From the NCBI GenBank assembly GCA_026214975.1, contig CM047814.1:23414558-23478557 (forward strand): a stretch of DNA of 64,000 nucleotides. The letters run 5' to 3'. This document shows, piece by piece, positions 1 through 10,155 of this stretch. The DNA is from Gentiana macrophylla (lineage: Eukaryota; Streptophyta; Magnoliopsida; Gentianales; Gentianaceae). Made by a program: the position numbers and the translations under genes. Under the pieces are notes generated by a model. That model saw nothing but the letters and a program-made list of their open reading frames with translations. It did not search any database and had not been told where the DNA came from. Positions within the stretch are counted from its first letter, which is position 1. The number at the start of each line of letters is the position of its first letter.

Positions 1-75
1 ATTAGGGTTTGCGACGGAATCAGCCTAGTTTGCGACGGTAACCTTCCGTCGCAAAAAGTCCAGTTTTTTGTAGTG
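1..75. mobile_element. CACTA (EnSpm-type) transposon, one terminus only
   Basis: The stretch ends with TTTTTTGTAGTG at 64-75, the reverse complement of the CACTACAAAA terminal inverted repeat that defines plant CACTA DNA transposons. Just inside are subterminal repeats: TTTGCGACGG at 8-17 and 29-38 and the inverted form CCGTCGCAAA at 46-55. Short repeats in both orientations near the end are typical transposase-binding regions of this family. The rest of the element lies outside the window, so its size and autonomy cannot be judged. It abuts an LTR fragment, so it probably inserted into, and cut off, that older LTR. Confidence 0.75.
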
Positions 76-808
76 ATATATATATCATATATATGGCCAA
101 TTTGTGTGTATGACACACGTGAATTGGCTAATAATGTGGCACAAGTTTTGTGTATAGAATACATTTGAATCGTGCAATTTAATTAATAAGATTACCATGA
201 TATTAATATTGTATATTAATTGATTTTGGAAAAATAGATTTATGGTAATAAGATAAACATAGTCAATATAAGATATTGACAATATATTGGAAATATTTAA
301 TATAGAACTTGAATATTAATGAGATAAATCAATCAAAGATATTTTCTTTATTTTATTAGGAAAATGTTTTCTTTCTTTCCACTCTACTCAAGAATTGTTC
401 CCCAAGGATTTTGGGAGTACAAGGGGCGCCCCATATGCCTATATAAGCAAGGGGTTGCCAAGCTCTTGTATGACACACCATTATTCCAAGAGCTAATTGT
501 TCTTAAGAAAATAGAGAGCTTTTTGGATAGAGTATTGAGATAGAGAAAATGTCGACCTAGCAGTCGAGTTTTTCTAGTAGCAGTCCTTGGCAGGATTCCT
601 GCAAGATGCTCGTGTGAATTACTGGTAGAGGCCGGACGCTTGGACGGCTCGCGCATATCTACTCCTACCGGACGTCGATCTTTTAGATCAACCAAGGTAA
701 TAGTACCGTCCCCTAGCTCTCTTATATGTTTATTGTTTAAACGGAGACGATCTGGATCGGGAAATCAAATTTTAAATTCCGCTGCGCTACTCGATTGATT
801 TCCTAACA
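76..808 (+). repeat. Truncated copia LTR (same family as the 20.6-30.1 kb element)
   Basis: Read on the plus strand this segment parallels the reverse complement of the long LTRs at 20,636-22,447 and 28,332-30,137. Shared blocks include the AT-rich stretch with AATTGATTTTGGAAAAATAG, a TATA region (cctatataag, about 437-446), the GAGGCCGGACGC block and the terminal ATTTCCTAACA ending at 808. It is more diverged than the two other LTRs are from each other. The 5' part is missing at the CACTA border. No primer-binding site follows 808, so it is a 3' LTR or a solo LTR remnant rather than a 5' LTR. Confidence 0.75.
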
Positions 809-3368
809 TCTTGATGATTAATTGTTTGATTCATCATTCGATATTTCATCAGAAGTTCGTTTATTTGAACTTGATCCTTTTTTCTCCTCGTAATTTACAA
901 GGAAAGATCAACTCAGTAAATACAACATTCTTTTACTCAATGATCACTTTTTAATGTACATCATGAATGTCTGACTTGTGCACCAAAAACCGATAGACAC
1001 TACTGTTATTTGCATATTTGAAGAATATGCAATCTTTTGTTTCAGACCCTTATCTTGACTTGCTTTGGGGTAAGGTATTTCAACCTTTGTCAAGCACCCC
1101 CACACTTCCAGGAATTTGTAGGTAGGCCTTTGCCCTTCCCACTATTCCGTTGAGAATTACATTTCTTAGGGGATTGTCTCCCCCCCACAGTTATGGCCAA
1201 CCCCGAACAAATCAACAAGACATTCGTCATTTCTTTCAGTGTTCATGCGTTTAAGCAACACCACCACTCGATTGAGGTGTGTATCATGCAATGGTTTAAT
1301 GAATGATGTTGGTACTAAAACAAAACTCATTAAACCGTGCATTACTCCACCTAGATCACTACAGTTGTCTTTAATTCAATTGCCAAATTAAGTCGCAACT
1401 TCATGGGCCTCATTTTTGGTTCTGAACATATAAATATAACATTCTTTAGGTTATTGATTTTTTTTTTTCCAACACATTACTGTTTGTGACATGAAAATTA
1501 ACATGTCATCATATTGTGTCATAGGTAATATATTCTAATCCAGGTTCATTACTTAAATCAAAATATGTAATATGCTCTATTATGTATCTAGTACTTATTC
1601 CATTCACCGTCAAAATCATTTAAATTATGACACAGTAACATAATTCAAACAGGTATTTGCACCTAAATCATTATCATGACTAATGGACATGCATATAGTA
1701 ACTATGGTGCCGAAAAGTATGAATATACATCCCGTGATTCTCAACTCAATCAACACATCTTTTCAAACCAATAATAATCATGTAAACTAAATTGTCCTTT
1801 TCCATTAGACACAAATAATATATTGATTAAACATAAACGGAAGGAACAACTAACAACTACTATAATTAAGCCCACAGGTGTGCACATCAATTGTCAACAT
1901 ATATATATATTTTCTGATAATGCTAAGGTCCAAACCACAAAGCACTTTTACCCACATCGACTACATCAGAGGCATGATATACTACTTCCTACAACAAAAT
2001 TCACGTACGTGAATCACAATTTATGCCCATGTCCGTAAGCAAACATAGTACACACAAAATGGCACAAAACAGCACGTAACGAATTGCATCTTGAACCCAT
2101 TTGTACAAATGATATGGCTGTTAAATGCATGCCTACTATCAACAGTTAACCGAATTGCTGCGATGAAACAATTGTATGAGTTCATATAATGGCAGCAATG
2201 AAGATGATGGAAATATTATTTACATCATGCAAAGGCTGCATAGTGTTCAAAAATTGTAACGATCACTTTATTCGTATCATTTATGCATGTAATCAAATTC
2301 CAAACATAAATTTCATTTACTGAAAGAGTACTTCTCGAATTCATTGCAAGTTGTTTACGTATTGCATAGAACCATATTCTGATTTACTAGTTAAACTGGA
2401 CACAATAGCATGCAAAGTATAGTATTTTTCCTAAGAATCAGTGGATGTGTTGCTTACTTGCATGCATGAAAGAACAAAGTACCGATAATTTATTTCCGGT
2501 GAACATATCCTGTATTCCTGTTTAGTGGTTAACAATTTTCACAAATGTATGACCAGAATCAGTTGAAGGGATTGAACAACATGCGTTTAACATTATTAAC
2601 AAAAAAAAAAGCACATTGATTTTAGGACAAAATTAATTACCACAACAAAAACGTCTTAAAATTGTTGGGGAAATTATAAATCTAGCATGTTGTCTAGTAA
2701 TTTTTTAACAAACATTCTTAACACTTTAATCATATGAGCATGTATGAACAACAAAAAAGTTACTAAAATGAGACAAGAAAACTTATAGACCGAGGCGAAT
2801 GCAGCACTCTGTCCTTAAGATGTTTTTGCCCCGATTATGTGTCACGGTAACGACAATCGTCTCCTAAGATACAACATTCATACATTCTTCGGATTGTTGC
2901 ATTTCAATGAGATGAAAACAGCGAAGCGATCATGTTTTGTAAATCCCTTCTTGACTCGAATTTATACAAAGTATTTGTATAAATATTTTAATACAACTGA
3001 CCAGAATTTTGTCTAATAAAAATCTTATGAAAAATATGCATTCTTTTTCATAAAATGATGGGAATTTATTTGAGAAATATATCTGATCATTTAAAGTTTG
3101 CAACCCTTAACCGAAAAGATACAATATCTTATGTGGTTGTAACATTATACGGAACCGATGCAACCCTCCATTATTTTAGAATTAATTTTAATTCAAATAT
3201 CTTCAACAGATGGCATCGACTTTATATTGTGGAGACCGAGGAGAGCCTTTTAAGACGAGAGAGAGCCTAAGAACAATTAAAAATGAGATTCCTATTAAAA
3301 TTAACTCCAATAGTAAACTCGGAGTGGTAGATGTAACTCTACACAAGTTTCATCTTAACGGTAACTAC
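809..3368. other. AT-rich region without a recognisable gene
   Basis: About 2.5 kb with only short ORFs (the longest about 70 codons, at 1,823-2,038 and 3,055-3,270). None shows a motif I recognise, splice-supported continuity or a domain. Poly(A)/poly(T) and ATAT runs are frequent. It may be decayed transposon DNA. I see nothing specific enough to annotate. Confidence 0.5.
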
Positions 3369-3573
3369 TACCTCCGACTCAAGATATAAGTCCATTTTGG
3401 AGTAAAAAAGTTTGAAATTCAATGTGGTGCAAAGGTAGATTTTACTTTTTGGTGTGGTGCAGTCGAATCTGAGAGATGGTAAATCAGATATTTCTGATTC
3501 CAACTCTCCGATTCGACCAAAATCTGTTGCATCGAATCATTAACATGATCTGTATTTAACAGATTCTGGACAA
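3369..3573. mobile_element. Left half of a possible Stowaway-like MITE (right half 35,782-36,108)
   Basis: A TA dinucleotide at 3,367-3,368 is followed by CTACCTCCGACTC and the block ATATAAGTCCATTTT. After removing the 32-kb retrotransposon stack between its GACAA duplications, the sequence continues at 35,782. It ends with GAGGTAG at 36,102-36,108 followed by TA. The right end in reverse complement begins CTACCTCTG and contains ATATAAATCCATTTT. These are the expected terminal inverted repeats and TA target duplication of a Stowaway MITE, but the joined length (about 530 bp) is long for the family and the TIRs match imperfectly. Confidence 0.4.
3462..3517. repeat. 56-bp imperfect palindrome beside the insertion site
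   Basis: The arms GTCGAATCTGAGAGATGG and CCAACTCTCCGATTCGAC are near-perfect reverse complements. The inner part AATCAGA-TAT-TTCTGATT continues the pairing, so almost the whole 56 bases can fold back. It lies about 50 bp from the GACAA target site used by the outer retrotransposon. Confidence 0.7.
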
Positions 3574-4174
3574 TGATGAGGTCGAAATCATCACGGTGGC
3601 TCAGCGGTGTGTGGTTATTGGATATCTGGCTTATTTGTTAATGATTAAAGGTAAGCTAGCCGGTGGCGAACGGCCGCGATAAGAGGAGGGTGAGAGAGAT
3701 GGCGTTTTTGCAGAGCTTGGAGCTGCCTTGTATTTGAATATATCTTCAGGTTTACACAAACCTTCCTTTTATAGAAGGAGGAGGCTTAGGAGCTAAGTAA
3801 GAACAGGTGTTACATGGCAGCTTAGTCACTAATTTTACTTAACAGCTAAGCAAACTTAAATATCTGGGCTGCAAGTGGGTAAGATATCTTGGCAGCGACA
3901 TCTTAGGATCGCATGGATCGCCAACTTTATTGTCCTGCCTTGCTCTTGCTCCCTGCTACCTCATCAAGTCTTGTGCGGCCTCCTTAGGATCTTTTGTCCA
4001 AGGTCGCAGTCCGGCCCCCTGGTCCAGCAGCGCTCGGGGCGGGTTTCGGCAACAGCGGCCTCGACTTGGCTGGTTGGCCTCACCGGTGCCGTGGTCACGG
4101 GCCTTTATCTAGCTCGGTGGTTCAGATAGGCTTTTTCCAGGACTTGAAGGTGGCGATTCCATTTATACGTATCA
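3574..4174 (-). repeat. 3' LTR of the outer Tat-like element
   Basis: 601 bp, matching 35,178-35,776 along its whole length with scattered substitutions and small indels. On the plus strand it runs TGATGAGGTCG... to ...ACGTATCA, so it carries TG...CA termini. A minus-strand TATA box (TATAAAAGGAAGG, about 3,762-3,773) fits the element's orientation. The polypurine tract is at about 4,175-4,190. Confidence 0.85.
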
Positions 4175-4259
4175 ATGGCCCCCTACTCCATGTCTTGGTT
4201 ATTTTTTCATGAAAATGTCGAGCGTGGAGTAAAGTGAGCTCAAGGATATATATCGTGTA

Positions 4260-4740
4260 TTTGCGACCTTGTCGTCTGATGCGACTTGTTCACTAGGGAC
4301 CGTGCTTTGAAAACGAGGGGCCTCGAAGCAACTTCGGGTCTGTTTTGCGACCTCGTCATTTGATGCGACTTGTTCACTAAAGACCGTGCTTTTGAAGCCA
4401 GCGGACTCGAAGCAACTTCGGGTCTGTTTTGCGACCTCGTCGTTTGATGTGACTTGTTCACTAAGGACCTTGCTTTTGAAGCCAGCGGCCTCGAAGCAAC
4501 TTTCGGTCTGTTTTGCGACCTCGTCGTTTGATGCGACTTGTTCACTAAGGACCGTGCTTTTGCGTTTGATGCGACTTGTTCACTAAGGACCATGCTTTTG
4601 AAGCCAGCGGCCTCGAAGCAACTGCGGGTCTGTTTTGCGACCTCGTCGTTTGATGCGACTTGTTCACTAAGGACCGTGCTTTTGAAGCCAGCGGCCTCGA
4701 AGCAACTTCGGGTCTGTTTTGCGACCTCGTTCTGGGCAAG
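4260..4740. repeat. 84-bp tandem repeat array in the 3' untranslated region
   Basis: The marker GCGACTTGTTCACTA (variants GTGACT..., CACTAGGG) recurs at 4,281, 4,365, 4,449, 4,533, 4,571 and 4,655. That is a period of 84 bp with one truncated 38-bp unit, about five and a half copies. Because 84 is divisible by three, all frames stay open over long distances and short artefactual ORFs appear on both strands. The array sits directly inside the 3' LTR, the position where Tat/Ogre elements often carry tandem repeats that can seed satellites. Confidence 0.9.
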
Positions 4741-5626
4741 GATGTCTACCCGTCCAAGGGTTAGTGGGGCAGTTTAACAGTCAGATCGTGACTGACGTCA
4801 GCTCCCTTGGTAACCGCAATAGCGTGGGTACTAAGGTTGCTTTGGTAACTGCCCAAGTACGTGGGTGGATAACGGCTGAGTAATTGTCTACGTGGGAATT
4901 GATGATCGTGCCTTAATGATGGCGGTTTTGAATTTTGAAAACCGAAAAAGGCCGCGCAAACCTGGACCGTTGGATGGCTGGATCCTTGACCGTTCGATCA
5001 GATTTCCTCTGCCTATATAAGGCCCTCATCCCCTTAACCTTCATACCTTTCGATCTTCCATTTCCCCCCAACTTTTCTCTCTATATTTTCTCTTTTTCTG
5101 GGAGTGCAAGGATTTTCCGGTAAAGGTTTTAGAGAGGATTTGGTGGCGACTGAAGCAAGTTTGAGGTTTCAGGCGAGGGTTTGAAGATTCCGGTCTAGAG
5201 TTTGAGGGTTCCGACGTGTTCTTCCGGCCGCCGATTTTATCCTCTTCTTAGAAACAGTAGATTCCTCTTCCCTTGACCTCTTTCTCTGTTTTTCTTTCCA
5301 TATTTCGATCCTTTTTAGCAAGTTTGATCAATCGTGAGGCATTGCGTTCATCTTTAAGACGTTTTTGAGGCAAAAATCTGGGTTTTTGAGTTGATGCTTT
5401 TTGTTTTGGGCAAGGTTTTTCTGAAAAGAGGGGGTAAGGCATGCCTTAAAAACCTCATCCTCTTCCTTTGCCCGTTCAAATGTGTATTTCCCTTTATTTG
5501 CAATTACTTTCCATTTCCCCTGTAAAAACGGAGGGGAAGGCGTCGAGATGGGTGCGATCACCTTCCTGGCTTAATTCCCATTATCCCAGGTCTGAAAGCT
5601 CCACATTTTCCTCTTGTTTTTGCAGG
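4741..5626 (+). promoter_or_regulatory. Promoter and intron-containing leader of antisense ORF1
   Basis: A TATA box in GCCTATATAAGGC (about 5,011-5,023) lies upstream of a CT-rich leader. The ORF's first convincing ATG (5,627) directly follows a pyrimidine tract and acceptor (CTCTTGTTTTTGCAG, ending 5,625). This implies at least one 5'-UTR intron, with a possible donor near 5,119 (CCGGTAAAGG). The transcription direction is opposite to that of the retrotransposon. No expression evidence is available from sequence alone. Confidence 0.5.
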
Positions 5627-8521
5627 ATGTCCGATGAAGAGTTCTCTTTAGGGGGCGACTCCGAAGGGGATCAGGAGGCATATGACTATGCGCTGGATGT
5701 AGAGGATGACGACCCCTATAGCCCTGATGTATCCGCTGGGGACGACCTGCTTGGTGAGGTAACCGGAGAGGGGGCCGCTGCTCCAGTAGGTGGCGACCCC
5801 TTCGGTTTAGATGCTCTGTTCCCCGATCCAGAACCGCGATGCAAAAAGAGCCGTAAAGAGATGGTTCGTACTCAAGGAACTAGTACTAGTGAGGCCGGAG
5901 GTAAGGAGATGTCTGATGTTGAAGATCAGGCCGCCGAACCCAGCCCTAGCGGCACCGCTGAGCATGACGAGGCATATATCGAGGACGCCGCGCTTCACGA
6001 GCTTATGGGGGCGAGCGAGGACGAGAATGCACCCTTACCTCGCAAGATTGTCTGGGAACTCCCAAAGAAACCAAAAAGGAAAAGGGATCCCAAAACAATG
6101 ACTGTTGGTGAAGCGGCGGCGAAAGCAAAAAACCCGAAACCCAATAATCCGGAGGCGTTAAGGGAGTTTACTCTTCTGACCGCGTACGAGAAGGCTCTGG
6201 AGGAAGAGTGGGTGATGCTCCGCGATGATGACGACCTTAACAAACTTCTCCGCCGCCGATATAAGATTGATACAAGTGTGTATAGATTTTCTCTGTTTGA
6301 CTACTCGAAGGAGGAGGATAAGTTTAAACCCGGAGATCGCGAGGATTATGTTTGTGCCCGCCGCCCAGATGATACCCTGATTCTTCACTTCGATCACTTC
6401 TATGCGGGGCTCAGACCTCCTTTCGACCCGTTTTTTATTAAGATTTGCGAGCTGATGAGAGCTCTGCCTACTGATTTTGCTATTGGGGCCGTTATTCAGA
6501 TTATGGCCTTCATTGTCATGTGTCGGACGATGAAGATAGAGCCCACCCTCACTTTGCTGGGTCAATTCCACTTATTCTGTGGGACGGGTCTTCCGGGACA
6601 GGTATCATTGAGGACCAAGACACATCGCTTGCTCTTTTTGCTATCCAATAAAATCCATAGATGGCAAGAACGGGTGTTTAAAGTGGAGTCCAAAGTTGGT
6701 TGGCCATTCCCTAAGGCAGCACAGCGCAAAGGAAAGTCCACCCTTTCTTTCGGCGAGCCCCTGGTTCCTGAACGTCGCCTTGTCAAAGGGCTCATGGCGC
6801 TGATACACTCTGATGGGGTTGAGCCCTCCCTGATAAACGTGGCCTGGGTCGATCTTCTTGATGTGGCTCTTCCCCTGGCGTGCATGGCGGGTGTCGTGGG
6901 TCCGGGTAGAGAGGAGCCGTTAGTTGTTGTGGCACCGGAAGAATGCGACCCTGACTGGGTAGGAGATTGCCACTTGAGCAAGTGTTTTCCTTCTGAGTGT
7001 CCTGTATGTGGGGGCGATCCTAGGAGAAGACCGCCTTGCAATTTTTCTTGCTTTTTATTTCTTCACTTTGTAAGCTGTATTATTTTACTCCTTTTTTGGG
7101 CCTGTTTCTAACGAACACTTTTGCAGGTATGGACGCTAACGAACGCAGAGCTCAAAGGTAGAGGCTCGCTGACGAGCAGGCACTGTGGATGCCTCTGTTG
7201 ATGAGACTTTCGACCCTACCCAGCCAACGGCGGTGCCCATAGGTGCGAGCTCAAGCCAGGCCGTTGGGGCCTAAAAAAGGTTGCAGGCTGAGGAACCCGC
7301 CAAAGAGCCTCAGGGCCAAAAGCGATCCAGAACCGAGAAGGCCAACGCTGCCGGCAGAGTTGAAAAATGCTCTTATTGTTTGGACAAGCGACCTACTGAA
7401 AAAGGCTCTGAGCGGCCAGAGGTTATTGTTGAAGAGGCCTCCGAGGGGATGGGGACGCTGCCGCCAGGGACATTGCCTCGTGGTTACAAAGGAAAAGAGC
7501 CCGTGTGGTTGGATGCTAATTTCACCCAAGGCCGTGACATGACTAAGGCGAGCCAGATTAAGGAGGCCATTGCCGATGTCATTCCTTTGGGTCGCCTCGC
7601 ATGGGACTCGCCGCTCGGAGTTCAGATGGAGATCGGAAGGGGGATTACTGCTCGCATCGTGGTTCAGGATGATGCCCCCGCCGGCGATGAAGTCGCCGAA
7701 CTCAAAGATCTCTCGGGTCAATTTGGGATCGCTGCCTCGATGGTGAGTTTTTGTTTGTCTTGTATTTTTTCATTCTCTTTCAAACTTTACTTTTCTGGCG
7801 GGCTTATATTCCTCCCCTTTTTCAGCTTGGAAATCGCATAAACAAGGCCATTGCGGCTGCTGAGAAATGCAAGGCTGAGCTTAAGAAAGTGACAGCGGCT
7901 TTTGGGGCCTCGGATAAGGCCAGGGTTGCTTCTGAAAATAAGAGCGCTGAGGCCTTGACCGAACTAGATCGGATGAAAATGGCTATGCTTGAGAGTGCCA
8001 AACTGGATGTGGAGCTGAAGCAGAAGGTGTCGGTTCTGAAAGATGAGGCTCGTAAATCTGCTGAAGGGTTGTTGGCCGCACAGGAAGAGATCGTGAGCTT
8101 AAAAGAGCAGCTCGCTGTTGCAAATAAGGCTGTTGAGGAGGCGGGTCCTGAGGCCGTCGCTGCTTTTAAGCGCTCTTATGAGTTTCTTGATTACCAGGAG
8201 GCAAGCTTTGATCAAGGTTTCAACCACCTCGCTCGCTGCCTCTGGGATTATCATAGCAGAGAGAGCATTACCCTTGAGGAGATGCTCCGGTGGCTTAACA
8301 TGTCTCAGCGGAGTCCCGACCTGTTGGCCCTTCACCCAGATATACCTTACGCCGCGGATCACATCGTCGCCATTCAGACCAGTCAGATAGAGCACAGCGA
8401 GCCGGTCTAGGATCCTCCGGCAGTTAACCCTGTTAATTTTGCCATTTTGAAGAATCCTCCTGCTGCAGCGAACGACCAACCCGGCGACGAGTACATTGAC
8501 ACTCCTCCTGGCTCAACTTAA
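5627..8521 (+). pseudogene. Antisense ORF1: putative gypsy-type transposon (PF04195-like) coiled-coil protein, degenerate
   Basis: The protein starts MSDEEFSLGGDSEGD at 5,627, just after a splice acceptor. It has an acidic low-complexity N-terminus and a basic patch. A central region (roughly residues 230-400; motif HFYAGLRPPFDPFF, then FIVMCRTMKIEPTL) resembles the 'putative gypsy type transposon' domain. A long alanine/lysine/glutamate-rich coiled coil follows (about 7,826-8,150). Likely introns are 7,004-7,125 and 7,743-7,825 (donor ATG|GTGAGT, acceptor TTTTTCAG); the latter keeps the frame. Coding is broken by a TAG at about 7,159 with a nearby frame slip, a TAA (GCC TAA AAA, about 7,274), and a TAG at 8,408-8,410, after which the frame stays open to a TAA at 8,519-8,521. 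It runs antisense to the host retrotransposon. Function unknown; related proteins are extra ORFs of Tat-type elements. I infer a once-functional, now decayed copy. Confidence 0.7.
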
Positions 8522-9535
8522 ATGATTTTATGCTCATTTCAAAACTTTTTCTGCGATCTTGTAATAATTCAACTTTGCTTCTGTTTTTGAACTATTTCGA
8601 TGCTTTCCTTTGATGATTGTAATAACTTTAGCTTTTACTTTCCGCACTGATCTTGTGGCCGCGTTTGGCTTGTTAAACTTGGTTTGTGGTCGTTTTTGGC
8701 CCCTTGATTTATGCATCGTATTTTTATTTCGATTCATCTCATGTATTTTGTGGATCTTGTATGTGTACGGCCCCCTTTATTTTGGCGAGGTTTATTTAGC
8801 TCGCTGAAATAATAAACCAAAGAGAACTGATCGAAAAATCCTGTTGCGGCCCTCCGTATTTTGGCGAGGTTTATTTAGCTCGCTGAAATAATAAACCGAA
8901 GAGAACTGATCGAAAAATCCTGCTGCGGCCCTCCTTATTTTGGAGAGTTTAACTTAGCTCGCTGAAATAATAAACCAAAGAGAACTGATCGGCTACCAAG
9001 CTTATACTTAATTGCGTTGCGTTGTTTAAAATTTTTCTATGCCTCCTTGTTTTGGGCGAGGCCTGCAGTGATTTGAGCGAAACAAGTTTCCGTTGCTGTT
9101 TGTAAAGATCTTGGTCGCTGCGGACTTGTAGCAAAAAATCGACTGAAATTCGACTGCGGCTCCCTGATTGGGGACGAGCCCTATTGCATTTAGTTCATTG
9201 ATGTTTGAAATTTTCTGGATGCGGCCCCTTAAGTTTAGGGCGGAGTAGAGGCTCGCGAGAAACTTAAAAGCTGAGTTGATTGAACTGGGCTAACCTTTCT
9301 CGGCTGCCGTGTCACCAAGAAACAAGGGCTCTGAATTGATTTGACAGCTCACTGGCGATATTTTGACCAACTTTGCACGCGCAGTCAATATAGCCTAGAA
9401 TCTCGGGCTAATAACTGTCGAGCGTTAATATAGTCTAGAATCTCGTGCCCCCTGGATTTCAAATTTTTGGGTAAAACCGCGTGGATGCTGGCCGTCCGAT
9501 CTTGTCGATCATAACCGTTTATCTTGCTTGCTTTT
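8522..9535 (+). other. Spacer between the two antisense ORFs
   Basis: About 1 kb of T-rich 3'-UTR-like sequence. It contains three 79-bp repeats (listed separately) and further half-related stretches with GCGGCCC...GGGCGAGG phrases up to about 9,300. I see no coding region. The phrase TTTTGGGCGAGGCCT at 9,050-9,064 and similar ones suggest older, diverged units of the same repeat. Confidence 0.5.
8771..8998. repeat. Three 79-bp tandem repeats
   Basis: The unit begins around CGGCCC(T/C)CC.TATTTTGG and contains TTTAGCTCGCTGAAATAATA and AGAGAACTGATCG. Equivalent points fall at 8,781, 8,860 and 8,939, an exact 79-bp period. The third copy diverges at its start (GGAGAGTTTAAC) and end. It is unrelated in sequence to the 84-bp array and lies between the two antisense ORFs. 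Confidence 0.85.
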
Positions 9536-10140
9536 GCTATAAAAGGAGGGAGAAAACCTAGATCTACTCCATTCCTCTTTTGCATAAATCTTTGTTGTGA
9601 GATACATGTCTTTTCAATCCAGAGAGGGTAATGCAGTCCGAGTGTGGGAAGCCCGTCCAGTTCGTGATGTTTCTCACTTCTTCCTTACTGCCTCTCTTAC
9701 TGCCAAAGATCACTTATGGCGTTATTTTGACGTGGTCAGGCTTGTGAGGGAGAGGGGTTTGAATGAAGGCAAGGTTGAGGGTGACGGTTCTTTGCTCCGG
9801 GTACGGTTTTCCGGGTGGTTAGATTTTGTCTCGCCACCTTCGATACCCTCCAACCTTACGATAGTAAGGGAATTTTACTCTGTCCTATTGGAGGTTCCTT
9901 CCGCAGAAATTGTTAGCTGTGTGACCCTCCGTGGTGTCTCAGTCATTTTTACCCCGGAGGCTATCAATGAGGCTCTTAGCATACCTGCTATCGATCCCTC
10001 TACTCACTATGAGGTTGCCTGGAACCTTGGGGATGAGGCAAGTAGACAGTGTTAAACTTACGTCGGGCAATCCGCGTGCTCTTCCCAGATTCTCAACGGC
10101 CTCGCATACAAGGATCTGCGTCTCAATTGTCTTGCGAAAG
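9536..10140 (+). pseudogene. Antisense ORF2: putative plant transposon protein domain, 3'-truncated
   Basis: A TATA box (GCTATAAAAGG, about 9,536-9,546) stands some 60 bp before ATG 9,606, the first ATG of a 149-codon ORF ending at 10,055. The protein contains FSGWLDFVSPPS, then IVREFYSVLLEVP, then LRGVSVIFTPEAINEALSIP. That spacing and pattern resemble the 'putative plant transposon protein' domain (PF20167-like) seen in many plant retroelement-associated ORFs. Only the N-terminal half of the domain is present; the frame ends soon after SIPAIDPSTHYEVAW. The surrounding DNA is cut by the LARD-2 insertion at 10,141, and nothing matching a continuation is recognisable after 34,408. Function unknown; most likely a relic. 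Confidence 0.6.
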
Positions 10141-10155
10141 AACCGTGATGGTAGA

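Noticed and set aside
4240..4777. Several overlapping ORFs of 60-117 codons on both strands
   Set aside because: They lie in the 84-bp tandem array; the repeat length is divisible by three, which keeps frames open without coding.
5468..5626. N-terminal extension of antisense ORF1
   Set aside because: It begins with TTG and crosses a clear splice acceptor just before the ATG at 5,627; it is leader/intron sequence.
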